DNA of 64,000 bases from Chitinophaga pollutisoli (GCF_038396755.1 NZ_CP149822.1:5920001-5984000); one strand, 5' to 3'. Counted from the stretch's first letter, positions 17,808 through 28,238 are shown. Made by a program: numbers and translations. The notes: generated from the letters alone by a model not told the origin.

Positions 17808-19842
17808 TCAAAAAAGCGGCGTATGCAACGAACTGAAATCCGTTGACACGCTGCCGTCTTTCGCAGCTTCCAGGTACAGCCAATAATGCATGGGCTGTTC
17901 GGGAACCCTGAGCGTGAGGGACCAACCCTCTCCTACCTGCTGTATGCGGAAAGGATTGCCGTAACCATCTGTCTGAACAAGATACCATTCAAACCGTAAC
18001 CGGTCCGTATCAGGAACGGTAAAACGCCAGCCGTTGCCGGTGCTGACAAGCGCATTGTACGTCAGCTGGCTTCCGGGAAGTGTAGTGCGGGAAGGCCGGA
18101 GGATTTTTACTTTAGGTAAAGGCGCCTGCGCGGGCGAATGGCTCCATAGTCCGGTGAGCAGGTGCAGGTCTTTCTTGTATCGCCCCTGCAGGTCGGTGAG
18201 GCCGTCGAACGATACGAAGTTGCGGTTTTCCAGGTCCTGCCAGTTCGTGAGGAATGCCGGCGTTGGCGGCAATTTGGCAAATGCGGAGACGGGCATCCTG
18301 TTGATGAAACAGGGAAAGTTGCCGGCCAGCAGACGTGAAAGCCCGCTGGTATCGCCGGTGGCTTCCACGCCGAAAGCATCTATAGCAGGGAGTTGCAGCC
18401 GGAGCCAGGGCATGCTTTCCGGAAGCCCGGGATACATATGCAAATCGGTCGTCACCACCCTGGAAGGGTCCGCCGCCTTGATCGCCGCCGCGAGGCCTTC
18501 CAGCCATTGAAGGTATCGTTGCTGCTGGTAAAGCAACGCCGGCTTGAAATGGTATTGCGACAGTTCCTGCCAGGCATTATTCCCCAGGTGCCACGCCGTG
18601 ATAACGGTATCGCTCCGCCGCCCGGCCACGGTGCGGAGAATGCTTGCCTGCATCCGCGTAAGCGACGAACTGTCTTTATCCATATCCGTTACATCCGGCA
18701 GCCAGAATCCGTAATGTACGCGGATGCCGTGACTACCCGCTTCCGCGAGTACGTTGCGATCGTAAACGCCGGGCCCATACCGGCGGATGGTGTTTACGCC
18801 CAACTGCTGCATCTGCTGCATGTCGCTGGCCGTTTCCCGGCGGGTGAGCACATGCCGGTTCCCGAACCATTCTTCTCCTTTCTGGTAAAGCAACCCGCGG
18901 ATACTGTCCGGCAGCAGGTGGTGTACGGCGGTAGAGGATGTTGTGATTTGGGAAATGGATGCGATGGCGGCCACCGGACCATGGAGCCGAGGATAATTGT
19001 TCAGCGCCGTCAGCACTGGCATGGGTTGTCGGATCGTCCAGTCGATGTACCTTGAAGAATCTCCCGGAGGTACATTGGTATCATGTGCGGTATTGAAAAA
19101 TACCTGGGCATGGATTTCAGGAAAAAGCAGACTGATGTCGCGGAATGCATCGCTGAGCCAGCGCGACTGATTGCCGGCATCCGCCGCTGAGCCCATTTCC
19201 GCCACCATCACCGGCAATCCCGAGCGGAAGAGGGGCAGGCGGTGGAAAGGCGCATACAATTTCTCGAAGGCATACCATTCGTTGCCGCCATGCGCCGGCC
19301 CGTAGTTGAGGATGGTAACGCCCAGCCAGTCCACATACGCTTTGCCGGGAAACCAGGTTTCGGCGTTGGATGCCTTCCACGGGTTCCATACCCAGATCGC
19401 ATTGATGGCGCCACGCCGCTGGAAAAGTGTGTGTACATATTGCCACGCCGCTTTGAATTCGTCGGGAGTATTACCGCCGGAGGGCGACCAGGGATATGCG
19501 GGATTATCCGCTTCATGCGCAAACCGGAGGAACAAGGGCCGGTTCAATGCTTTTACCTGGTCCGCGAACCGTTCAAGGTAACTATCGAAAATGCCGGTTG
19601 GGATGAGTGACAGTACTTTCTGCTCCTGGCCCAGCCCGTCGATGCTGTGGCCGAATCGCGACCGCCAGGGTTCCCAGGTGATCATGGGCACGGATCCGTC
19701 GTTGTAAACCGCCGCCAGGGTATCGGGAAGCAAGTGCTCCGGGCCATTGCCCCACGCGATGTACATCGATGTAATCTGCATGCGCGGCATGCCCTTGCCC
19801 GAAGGGTTATAAACGCCTGTATAGAAGATGTTATGCCGGGGG
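17808..19842 (-). CDS. GH26-like domain plus second glycosidase-like barrel, C-terminal part of a GT2 fusion
   Basis: This frame joins the GT2 synthase frame at six C on the coding strand (19838-19843); seven would make one protein of about 1236 residues. The first domain (about 300 residues) resembles glycoside hydrolase family 26. The acid/base Glu lies in RFAHEADNPAYPW and the nucleophile Glu in PVMVAEMGSAAD. A second (beta/alpha)8-like domain of about 270 residues follows (MQQLGVNTIRRYGPGVYDRN, HYGFWLPDV), like family 2/5 barrels, and then a beta-rich tail. With the synthase upstream, both domains would be periplasmic and act on the polymer as it emerges. If not fused, translation would have to start internally, for example at the Met of MPRMQITSMYIAWG. 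Confidence 0.7.
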
Positions 19843-21517
19843 GCGGTGAAATGTTTGTAACGCCCTGCTGCCCGGTTGTTAGCCACCAACTCAGCACGAT
19901 AGCTGCCAGCAACAAAGGCAGCCCGAGTTTGCGGATACCGCTGTACAAGTGGATATGACGGAACACCCAAAACTGTTTTTTCAATAATAATGGATAGATC
20001 AGCAGCGTTTTTACCCAATCGTAACGGTCAGGAATTTTCCTTAGCTGCAGGCTGGCGATGATATTGAATACCATGATCAGGCAGTTGATGCCCGCGATCG
20101 CCGCCATAAAAAGCGTGTAAGGATTCCAGTCAGCTTGCAACCCATATACGATCGCCGCCATCGATATCACCAGCACAAAAATATTGGGGATATTCAGCCG
20201 CCAGTCGTCGGGCCCGGAATCGTCTTTCGGCGTGGGAAGGTACGGCACTTTTTTCCGGGCGATGGTATAGACGAATCCCAGCAGGTATATCCACCAGGTA
20301 CCGATGAACAGCAGGCCGCCGACCACATGGAAGCCGCGCTCATTTTCTTCCATCACCCAGCGTTGCACGTAATGACGGATCAGCACAACCGACGCGATGG
20401 CGGGTAGCGCCAGCAGTGAAAACTCCACCAGGTCCGCCCGGAAAGGAATATAACCCGTCACCAGCGAAACTACCGGCACGATGAAGTTGATGAGAAATAC
20501 GATGCCGGCCAGATAATGCAGCGGGATGGTGCCATAGTGCAGCCGTTGCAGCCAGGTGAACTGACGGAACAATTTCGGATAGGCGGTCACCAGCAATTCA
20601 AACGTACCCCTCGCCCATTTCAGCTGCTGGGCATAATACGCGGAAAGCGTGTTGGGTACCAGCCCGCGAGTCAACACTACCGGCACGTAGCGCGATTTCC
20701 ATCCTTTGGCGTGCAGTTGCATGGCGGTGTGCATGTCTTCGGCCAGGCCGCTGGCATGCCCGCCGATGGAATCCAGCGCGGCCCTGCGGAAGGTACAGTT
20801 GGCGCCGATGGCCAGCACCGTGCCGTAGCTGTTCATGGTGCACATGATCGGACCGTAAAACTGGAACGTTTGCTGGGCTGCTCCTTTGGCGATAAGGCTG
20901 TCGCCCAGGTTGCTGTATGCCTGCACGATCTGCACGAAACCGATTTCCGGATCGTTGAAGTGATGCACCACGGCGTCGAGGAAGCCGGGAGCGGGCACAT
21001 GATCAGGGTCCAGCACCACACAAAGCTCTCCGGTGGCGTATTGCAGGGCGTTATTGATGTTCCCGGCCTTCGCGTCTTTACGGCTGGTGCGGGTTACGTG
21101 CCGCACGCCGAGTCGCGCGCAAACTTCTTTGAGGTAGGGGTCGTTCGCTTCGTCGCAGAGCCAGGCAGTATGTGGATATTTCATGGCCCTGATGGCAGTG
21201 AGGGTTTCCTCGATCATCTGGTAGGGCTCGCCGGGAAAATAAGTGGTGAGCACGTCAACTGTAAACGGATGTTGCGGCTGCGCAGCGGCAGGGATGCGGA
21301 TAGCGGCATAATGGTACCATTCATGCAGAACGGCGAGGCAGTTGAATGTGATGGCGGCCATCAAAACCCAATACATCGGGGCGTAACCTATCTGCGTTCG
21401 TTTGAACAATACGACAAGCAGCACTCCCATGCTGAGGGTCCCCAGCAAGATCATGAGCCTGAGCGTAAACAGTTCCCGCCGCGACGGCGGAGTTACCGGT
21501 TCCAGTTTTTCCTTCAT
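19682..21517 (-). CDS. Processive family 2 glycosyltransferase (cellulose-synthase-like), frame broken before its glycosidase domains
   Basis: Two N-terminal membrane helices are followed by a GT2 catalytic domain. Its motifs are CDEANDP, VLDPDHVP (the DxD), LAEDMHT and QQLKWARG, the last being the QxxRW position with Lys for Arg. Four or more membrane helices come after. This is the organisation of BcsA-type synthases but without a PilZ domain. After about residue 558 the open frame becomes a nonsense tail rich in Arg and Cys, because the true frame continues in the GH26 domain. The start overlaps the stop of the lipoprotein glycosidase (ATGA), so all parts are co-translated. The polymer is unknown; GH26 suggests beta-mannan or mixed beta-glucan. 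Confidence 0.85.
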   Translation of the reverse strand: MKEKLEPVTPPSRRELFTLRLMILLGTLSMGVLLVVLFKRTQIGYAPMYWVLMAAITFNCLAVLHEWYHYAAIRIPAAAQPQHPFTVDVLTTYFPGEPYQMIEETLTAIRAMKYPHTAWLCDEANDPYLKEVCARLGVRHVTRTSRKDAKAGNINNALQYATGELCVVLDPDHVPAPGFLDAVVHHFNDPEIGFVQIVQAYSNLGDSLIAKGAAQQTFQFYGPIMCTMNSYGTVLAIGANCTFRRAALDSIGGHASGLAEDMHTAMQLHAKGWKSRYVPVVLTRGLVPNTLSAYYAQQLKWARGTFELLVTAYPKLFRQFTWLQRLHYGTIPLHYLAGIVFLINFIVPVVSLVTGYIPFRADLVEFSLLALPAIASVVLIRHYVQRWVMEENERGFHVVGGLLFIGTWWIYLLGFVYTIARKKVPYLPTPKDDSGPDDWRLNIPNIFVLVISMAAIVYGLQADWNPYTLFMAAIAGINCLIMVFNIIASLQLRKIPDRYDWVKTLLIYPLLLKKQFWVFRHIHLYSGIRKLGLPLLLAAIVLSWWLTTGQQGVTNISPPPGITSSIQAFITLRARACRACRLHRCTSRGAMARSTCFPIPWRRFTTTDPCP

Positions 21518-22850
21518 GGCGCGATTACGTAAAACGGTGTATTGGCGGATGCAAAATTGCCATATGCATCATAAGCGGTTACGAATAAACGGTACGGCCC
21601 CTCCCGCGAAGGCGCCCTGAATCTCGCCACGTTACCTTCCTGCGAAAGCAGCAGACTGTCGAGCACCGGCGGTTTCAGAGGATTCACGTAGCTGCGGTAA
21701 CGGACGAACCAGTCTTCCGGCAGCAGTTCCCACTCGATCCGGAGCGAGCCGGCGCCGGGGCTTTCCAACAGCAGCGACGCGGAATGTTCGGTGCCCGGAC
21801 TGAGCAATATATTATCCCTGGCGCCCTTGTCGTCGAGCAGCATGTACCGGAGCCTGGGGGCTTTATGTGCGGGCCACTGTCCGGTCCAGATGTACTGCAT
21901 CGTTTGCGCTGCGGGGGAAGTGTTGCCATGCGGGGAAAACATGCCGAACCAGGTGTGCGTAACCTCCTGCTTTTGCCCCCAGTAGAACACGCAGGCGCCC
22001 AGGAAGCGGGGATCGTTGACGGGCATGTAATCCGTGTAGCGTTGTAAATATTGTTCGGCTTTTTTATTGCTCGTGTTTTCGATGGGCGCACCCCACGCGG
22101 TGGTCTCGCTTTCCCAGGGGCCGTTGATGCCCCACTCCGTAATGAGAAAAGGCCCGTCCCAAAACCAGGAAAATTTCTTCAGGTTGGTGCGCAGGTCTTT
22201 TATTTCCCCGAAGATATTCAGGGAGATAAGGTCCAGCTCCGGCACTTTCCAACGGAGATTATATATATTCCGCCTGTTGAAATTGATGAGCGCGGTGGTA
22301 ACGGGATGGTCGGGATCCAGCGTATGGATCATGTCCAGCAGGTGGTTGTACGCTTTGTAAAACGGGCGGAAGCGGGGACTGTAAGGGAAATCCACTTCGT
22401 TGCCCAGGCACCACATGAGCAGTGCGGGATGATTTTTATGGCGCTCCACCACCCGGCCGAATGCCTGGCTCATGGCCGATATGGCGGCAGTATCCCGGTA
22501 GAAATCGAGGTGCCCGCTGACGGGTATCGCAAATCCGCAGATGACGGCAATGCCAGCCGCTTGTGCTTCGTCGAGCAGCTTCCCGAGCCCGGCGGTGTCC
22601 CAGGTACGGATAGTATTGCCGCCGGCGGCTTTCAATACTTCCAGCTGCCCGTTCCCGGCCGCGCCTTTGACGGTGAATGGCTGGCCGTCCCTGAAAATCG
22701 TGTATCTCCCCCCGACTCTCCGATATAAACTTTGCGCCCGGCACTAGGCGCCGGCGCCTGCCTGCAGGCTGTCATGCCTGTGCAAAACACGGCCAGGGCA
22801 ATAAAGAACGCCTGTATGGGATTCAGGCGGGTTTGTAGGTGTATAGACAT
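21514..22850 (-). pseudogene. Lipoprotein glycoside hydrolase (family 2-like barrel), single-base frameshift
   Basis: From ATG 22850 a lipoprotein signal (IALAVFCTGMTAC) leads into KVYIGESGG. The frame then breaks in six G (22708-22713); with seven G it reads on as RYTIFRDGQPFTVKGAAGNG and MKAAGGNTIRTWD-type sequence to 21514, about 445 residues. The barrel carries MWCLGNEVDFPYSPRF, where NE is the usual acid/base pair of clan A enzymes, and PFLITEWGINGPW with a nucleophile-like Glu. This resembles family 2 TIM barrels. A beta-sandwich tail ends the protein. It is coupled by ATGA to the synthase and probably trims or anchors the same glycan. Confidence 0.75.
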
Positions 22851-22905
22851 GCGGATTCCCTAGAACCCTATAAATATAGCGGAAACTTTTCAATTGCTGA
22901 AGGTG

Positions 22906-23769
22906 TCACAGCCCCGCCGCCACTTTCCTGAACCGCTTCGCCATGGAGGCCGATACGCTCTCCGGTTTGAATTTTACGTGTTTCACTTTGCCGCCCAGCA
23001 AAGTACGGTACCAAACCAACGAACCGAGGTAGCAGCCTGCGGTATTGGCATGATTGGGGTCGAAGGTGAGTTTGCCGTCGCGCCAGGCGTAACCGATGTG
23101 CAGGGAGTTGGTCTGGTTAGGAAGTTTGCCTTGCGGCGGGGCGTCATAATGGAACGAAGTATCTTTCCGGTACCGCCATTTGCGACTGGTTTCCATATCC
23201 CGGAAGGCGTCGCCCGTGGGGATGAGGGTGAGCCCCAGTTCTCCGGCTACCTGGTGGTAGGCGGCCCGCACATGCCGGTGCATCTCCGAAGCGTCGCGGG
23301 CGCGTGTTTCGCCGTTGATCTTTCCGAAAGCTTTCGCGTCGTTGCGGTAAGCCCAGATTTGGTGAATGAAGATCTGCGCGCCGGGTTGCAGCGACCGGAT
23401 CAATTCCACGAGCTGACGGGCGTAGGGCGAATAAGTGGCCGGGTCTCCCGAGAGCAGGGAGTATTGCTGTATGGTGACGATATCCCAACGCCCGTCGGTC
23501 AGCAGCTCCCGGAGCGATTTTCCTTTATATGCCTTTTCCCCGGATTCCGCCAGCTTCCAGTGTCTTTCGAGGGAGCAGCCACCCAGTTCTGCGCGGCCCA
23601 GTTCCAGCTCGATTCCTCCTTCTTTCGCCAGTTGGGGCAGGAAGGCAGCGGCATTTTGGGAAAAACTATTGCCGATAATCAGGATGCGCTTTTTAATATC
23701 GCCCTGCGCGTGAACGGATACACAGATGCTTAACAGGAAAATAAGCGCCGTGTGGAATTTCGATAGCAT
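22906..23769 (-). CDS. DUF4886 SGNH-type hydrolase
   Basis: The 287-residue secreted protein (signal ending VSVHAQ) has block I of SGNH hydrolases, ILIIGNSFSQNAAAF, with the nucleophile Ser, and a late DPNHANTAG supplying Asp and His. The spacing and flanking sequence match the DUF4886 group, which includes carbohydrate esterase-like enzymes of Bacteroidota. It lies just upstream of the polysaccharide genes on the same strand (56 bases), so it may deacylate the same glycan; this is inference from position. Confidence 0.8.
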   Translation of the reverse strand: MLSKFHTALIFLLSICVSVHAQGDIKKRILIIGNSFSQNAAAFLPQLAKEGGIELELGRAELGGCSLERHWKLAESGEKAYKGKSLRELLTDGRWDIVTIQQYSLLSGDPATYSPYARQLVELIRSLQPGAQIFIHQIWAYRNDAKAFGKINGETRARDASEMHRHVRAAYHQVAGELGLTLIPTGDAFRDMETSRKWRYRKDTSFHYDAPPQGKLPNQTNSLHIGYAWRDGKLTFDPNHANTAGCYLGSLVWYRTLLGGKVKHVKFKPESVSASMAKRFRKVAAGL

Positions 23770-23881
23770 GATGTTTCTGTTTAAGGGAGCGGCAAAATAG
23801 CGCTTACGTCCTGAAAAACATAATTTCTACGGGGGCATTTAGCGGATTTTCGTTTCCGTAGCGGTAACATTTATTTTTAAT

Positions 23882-24631
23882 ATGCGTTATATTGTACGTT
23901 TATTGCAAGCGTTCTTCGATAGAAACACATCAAATTACACAATGGGGCTCAGACAAATCATCAGAAAACTCATCAAAGCGGAAACCAACGATCCTTTCCT
24001 GAATATTTCCTATTCCCAGGAAGGGGAAGATCTCGTGCTGGGGCGGATATTCGAATTTCAAAGCGAAGGTTTTTTCGTGGATGTAGGCGCCCTGCACCCT
24101 AAACGCTTTTCCAATACCTATAAATTTTACCGCAGAGGCTGGCGCGGCATCAATATCGACGCGATGCCCGGCAGCATGGCCGAATTCCGGAAAATCCGGC
24201 CGGAAGATATCAACCTGGAAATACCCGTTTCCGACAAGGCCGAAACACTCGATTTTTACATCTTCAACGAACCGGCATTGAATACTTTTTCGAAAGAAAT
24301 GGCGGAAGAACGCAGCCAGAAAGCCATCTATCACGTCAAAAAAGTCGTAAAAGTGCAAACGGAAACACTCTCCGGTATCCTGGATGCCCATCTCCCGGCC
24401 GGCAAAACGATCGATTTCCTGACCATCGATGCCGAAGGGCTTGATTTCCAGGTGCTGGCGTCCAACGATTGGTTCAAATACCGGCCTAAAATAGTGCTGA
24501 TCGAAAGCGAACTCGATATCAGGGGCCTGATGGGCTCGGAATCTGACCGCCTGCTGGAAGAAAACGGGTATACGTTATACGCCAAAACAGTTAAAACCTA
24601 CTTCTATAAGCTGAACGGCTTCACGATTTAA
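23882..24631 (+). CDS. FkbM-family methyltransferase
   Basis: The frame gives 249 residues from 23882; a second ATG at 23942 (MGLRQIIRK) is a likely alternative. SAM-binding motif I is FFVDVGALHPKRFSNTY, followed by GWRGINIDAMPG and later KTIDFLTIDAEGLDFQVL. These are the hallmarks of FkbM methyltransferases, which O-methylate sugars or other small molecules. Its closeness to a polysaccharide locus fits glycan methylation but it is divergently oriented from it. Confidence 0.88.
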   Translation: MRYIVRLLQAFFDRNTSNYTMGLRQIIRKLIKAETNDPFLNISYSQEGEDLVLGRIFEFQSEGFFVDVGALHPKRFSNTYKFYRRGWRGINIDAMPGSMAEFRKIRPEDINLEIPVSDKAETLDFYIFNEPALNTFSKEMAEERSQKAIYHVKKVVKVQTETLSGILDAHLPAGKTIDFLTIDAEGLDFQVLASNDWFKYRPKIVLIESELDIRGLMGSESDRLLEENGYTLYAKTVKTYFYKLNGFTI

Positions 24632-24659
24632 TACGGAGGCAGCCCAATAACAGGACCCC

Positions 24660-25082
24660 AGGCTTCATTTCGCCGGATCCATCTTCCCGCTTTTTCTCGC
24701 TCTCCTGCTTTTGACGAAGAGAAGCAAGCAGGCCGCTGATTTTATACTGGCATCCTGGCTGATCGTCATCTCCCTGCATACGGGATGCTATTATCTGCTG
24801 GTCACCTGGGGATTTCGTCGCATTTCCGTATTTGTTGGGCGTGGAAATTTCTTTGCCGCAGGCCTATGGACCGTTCTTATTTCCATATATATCTGCCCTG
24901 GTAAGCTCTTCCCGGCCCGCATGGCCGTGGTTACTGCATTTCATCCCGGCCGTAGCCGCATATCTCGGCCTGTCGGGCTTTTTCTGTTGCCGTTTGCGGA
25001 TAAAATCCAGGTATACCAGTCGGGTGGGAACGGCGCCTGCGGCGCAGGCTTATTTCCTGAACCGGGAATACCTGGCCGGATA
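24660..25082 (+). pseudogene. Decayed membrane-bound AraC-type regulator, DNA-binding part missing
   Basis: The plus strand encodes the hydrophobic N-terminal half of a multi-helix AraC-type regulator in three frame pieces: LHFAGSIFPLFLALLLLTK to about 24807, then DFVAFPYLLGVEISLPQAYG and GPFLFPYISAL, then LLPFADKIQVYQSGG. The last switch is at five T (24979-24983), where a sixth would restore the frame. The first (near 24807) needs one base fewer or two more. No start codon is visible and the C-terminal helix-turn-helix is absent. It looks like a real relic, though part of the damage may be base-calling. Confidence 0.6.
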
Positions 25083-25204
25083 ATATGCAGGGAGAACTTT
25101 CGGGCGTTTATTATCTTTGCTGCCCCTGACTGTCCAAACGGGCCGCAGCATGAATGGCAGAAGCCATAACATGGAGGATTTGATCAACCAGCCATTTTGA
25201 ATGA

Positions 25205-26194
25205 ATGCAAATAATAGATAATCTCAGCCACCGGATTCAGACACGCGCTTCAGGATTGGTTTTTTACAGCCTGACGCCCCCCAAGATTACGACCGAAGCG
25301 GAACGGGTGGCGGTCATCGCCCAAAACCAGGTTGCGCGGCTGAAAGATAAAAACATCGACGGCCTGATCCTGTATGACATCCAGGACGAAAGCACGCGCA
25401 CCGACCAGGAGCGCACTTTTTCATTTATCCATACCATCCGCCCGGAGGTATACAGCCGTGATTACCTCGCGGATCTGCAGGTGCCCAGGATCATTTACAA
25501 AAGCATCGCTAACCAGTCGAAGGAGCAATTCACCGACTGGTTGCGCGACAATCAGTCGATAGATTACGCTGTGCTGGTGGGCGCCTCGTCGCAGCAGCAG
25601 GTGGAAGCCACCCGCTTTTCGCTGAACGATGCCTATGAGGCCCGTCAGCAACATGCCGGCAAGCTGTTGATCGGCGGGGTAACGATTCCGGAGCGCCATG
25701 CCAAAAAAGGCGACGAGCACCTGCGCATCTTCCGGAAAATGGACCAGGGCTGCCGTTTCTTCGTTTCGCAATGCGTCTACAACCTGAACGATACTAAAAA
25801 CGTTTTGTCGGATTATTATTACCATGCCAATGAGCAGGGTATTGAGATGTCGCCCATTATCTTCACCCTCGCGCCATGCGGCAGCCTCAAGACCCTCCAG
25901 TTCATGGAGTGGCTGGGCATCCAGGTGCCGAAGTGGCTCTACAACGATCTGAAGCATTCCAAAGACATCCTCGAATCGTCCACCACCACGGCCACCCGCA
26001 TCGCCGCCGAAATCGCCGCTTATGCCGCGGAGAAGCGCATTCCTGTTGGGTTTAACGTGGAAAGCATTTCTATCAAGAAGGAAGAAATCAACGCCGCGCA
26101 CGAACTGCTGCAAAACGTCATTCAACTGGTAAAGCCCTTCCGCACGGAAAATACCCTGCAAGGCAGTTGGCAACAAACGGCTCCGGCATACTGA
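25205..26194 (+). CDS. MetF-like (methylenetetrahydrofolate reductase family) protein
   Basis: The 329-residue cytosolic protein has an alternating beta/alpha pattern of a TIM barrel. GLVFYSLTPPKI near residue 18 matches the FEFFPPK-type opening of MTHFR, and GLILYDIQDES and FFVSQCVYN occur at spacings like MetF. The characteristic FAD residues are not all obvious, so it belongs to the divergent MTHFR-like group rather than to classical MetF. No methionine-pathway genes or SAM riboswitch are near. The start is the only good ATG after a stop. Confidence 0.55.
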   Translation: MQIIDNLSHRIQTRASGLVFYSLTPPKITTEAERVAVIAQNQVARLKDKNIDGLILYDIQDESTRTDQERTFSFIHTIRPEVYSRDYLADLQVPRIIYKSIANQSKEQFTDWLRDNQSIDYAVLVGASSQQQVEATRFSLNDAYEARQQHAGKLLIGGVTIPERHAKKGDEHLRIFRKMDQGCRFFVSQCVYNLNDTKNVLSDYYYHANEQGIEMSPIIFTLAPCGSLKTLQFMEWLGIQVPKWLYNDLKHSKDILESSTTTATRIAAEIAAYAAEKRIPVGFNVESISIKKEEINAAHELLQNVIQLVKPFRTENTLQGSWQQTAPAY

Positions 26195-26279
26195 GCCCCC
26201 GGCGGATAAATACTCATATTTAGGTATTGGGATAGCGACGGGCGTATGGTAATTTCGCCCCATTCTATACCATACCGAT

Positions 26280-28229
26280 ATGCCTACCCGAACACGCTTC
26301 TCCCCGAAAGCCGCCCGGCTCGCCGGCCTGCTGGCCTTCCTGACATTGCTGATCGTTGCCGCCTGCAGCAAAAAGGGCTCGCCTCCCGATCCCGGAACAG
26401 ACCCTGCCGAAAAACGGAAAGCCGATGCCGCCTACAACAGCAGCATTACTCCCGGCATCGGGAACGTCTTTTTCGAAGAAGCGCTGAAACCCAATGCACC
26501 CAGCCAGCTTGTTTTCAAGATTGCCTACAACGAAGATACCCTGGCGGGCTACGGAAAGATCAACGGAAGCGGACAATTGCAATACCTCACCTCCACTGTG
26601 CTGGCCAAAAAAGGAAACGCGGAACTACTGGTCACCGAAATGTTCCCGGAAGTTTCCAAAAGCCGCATGTATACGATGTTGAATGGCAAGAAAGGGAAGA
26701 TCGTGGTGGAGATGAACCATGTTTCCACATCCCGCGTATCCATGTCCATACTGGATTTCAACTGGGAAACGGGCGCTTCCGCCATACTTTCGCAAACGTA
26801 TTTCGAAAATGGAAAACCGGCCGCGGCATACAATGCATTCAAGGAAACCGGCGAAGGCGGCGACCGGGTATACAATTGCGCCGAACCGCAACCTTCGGAC
26901 GACATCAGCAAATCCGTCGACAACACCCTCGATTATTTCCAGTGCGGCGGCCACGCTTACGACACCTACCCGGCCCTTTCCGCCATCAAGGCCGCCATCC
27001 TCAAGGGGCTGGAATCCGCCAGGGGATCCGCGCAGTATCAAAACAGCCAGCAGGAAATCAAGAGCCTGGAAAGCAATTACAGCTACCTCAGCAGCCTGCT
27101 CAAAAATATCGGCGGGAAAATTTCAGGATATAAGTTTGAAAAATCGAGGCTGGCGGGCTATCTGCGGGATCTGGCCGCGCTAATCGCCGAACTGAAAGCC
27201 AAACTGAAGCCCGACGTTTTGCTCAAACCCTTCCCGGAAGCTACGGACCTGGAATACGACGAGGTGACCGATTCCGAGATCAAGCTCGCCTTTACCCTTT
27301 ATGATAATGAAACCGATCTGCCCTATACCCAAAAGCCGGTAGGCGTCGATTTTGCCCTGCTGATCCCGGGCACCAACCAGGCGGTGCACATGGAAACGAA
27401 GTTTACGTCTACCGTGAACGGGCTCGTTACCTTTAAAATCGATCCCACCACCATTCCCGAATACGAAAAATATACCAGCCTCACAGCCCGATACGCTTTC
27501 ACCGGCGATGACTGGAATCCCAGCAAAACGCAGGACGTGACATTGCAGTATATCCGGCCGAAAGTCGTGATGGCCGACGGGAGCGCGGTACCTTATCCGC
27601 TCACTTTCGAATCCGGGAGCAAGAAGGTATTTAAACTGGTGAATGAAGATGGAAGGGACATTGCGGTTAATTACAACGACCTGACCCTGGAGAATTCGAA
27701 TGCAAAAGTAAGATACACGATGTTGAAGGGCACCCGGGACTTCGACCTAACGCTGTCGCACGACGAAACGGTGGATCAGCTGGCATCGCTGGACGTGATG
27801 TACAAGCAAAAGAAGATCCAGGTGATTTCGGCGCATGTAACGCCGCCATGCGGATCGGCCCCACAGATCATGGGCGTGTCGATGGACTGCGACACCCGCG
27901 GCATCCGGATCAAGGTCGCGTTCAAGGCCGATGGCGCCGGTATCCTGGCGTACGGGGGCAGTGGGGCCTGCAGTAAAGAGGGCACTTGTTATCCCGTTCG
28001 GCTGTACTTTATGAATCCCGGCGCGCCGCAATTTGAGATCGCGGCCAACGGCTACAATGTGGAGCTGATTTCAGGGACGGTAAACGAAGGCGTGGTGGCG
28101 TTGTATATTAGTGGTTGCCAGCCGGGAAAAGGCGCCAGGGAAAGCCTGGATTACATGTATCCCAATTATCGCTGGCAGGTGCAGCTGATGAACCGCTGCA
28201 ACAAACGCAGCAGCATCGTGGATTTGTAA
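26280..28229 (+). CDS. Large lipoprotein of unknown function
   Basis: The 649-residue protein has a lipoprotein signal (LLAFLTLLIVAAC). Residues about 55-200 are beta-rich; about 235-310 contain helices with coiled-coil character (SLESNYSYLSSLLKNIGGK, LAALIAELKAKL). The remainder is strand-rich with several Cys late in the chain (VTPPCGSAPQ, MDCDTRG, GACSKEGTCYP), which may form disulfides. I do not recognise a family or catalytic motif. It stands alone and converges on the AAA ATPase gene with 9 bases between. Confidence 0.75.
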   Translation: MPTRTRFSPKAARLAGLLAFLTLLIVAACSKKGSPPDPGTDPAEKRKADAAYNSSITPGIGNVFFEEALKPNAPSQLVFKIAYNEDTLAGYGKINGSGQLQYLTSTVLAKKGNAELLVTEMFPEVSKSRMYTMLNGKKGKIVVEMNHVSTSRVSMSILDFNWETGASAILSQTYFENGKPAAAYNAFKETGEGGDRVYNCAEPQPSDDISKSVDNTLDYFQCGGHAYDTYPALSAIKAAILKGLESARGSAQYQNSQQEIKSLESNYSYLSSLLKNIGGKISGYKFEKSRLAGYLRDLAALIAELKAKLKPDVLLKPFPEATDLEYDEVTDSEIKLAFTLYDNETDLPYTQKPVGVDFALLIPGTNQAVHMETKFTSTVNGLVTFKIDPTTIPEYEKYTSLTARYAFTGDDWNPSKTQDVTLQYIRPKVVMADGSAVPYPLTFESGSKKVFKLVNEDGRDIAVNYNDLTLENSNAKVRYTMLKGTRDFDLTLSHDETVDQLASLDVMYKQKKIQVISAHVTPPCGSAPQIMGVSMDCDTRGIRIKVAFKADGAGILAYGGSGACSKEGTCYPVRLYFMNPGAPQFEIAANGYNVELISGTVNEGVVALYISGCQPGKGARESLDYMYPNYRWQVQLMNRCNKRSSIVDL

Positions 28230-28238
28230 GTTTGCGGG

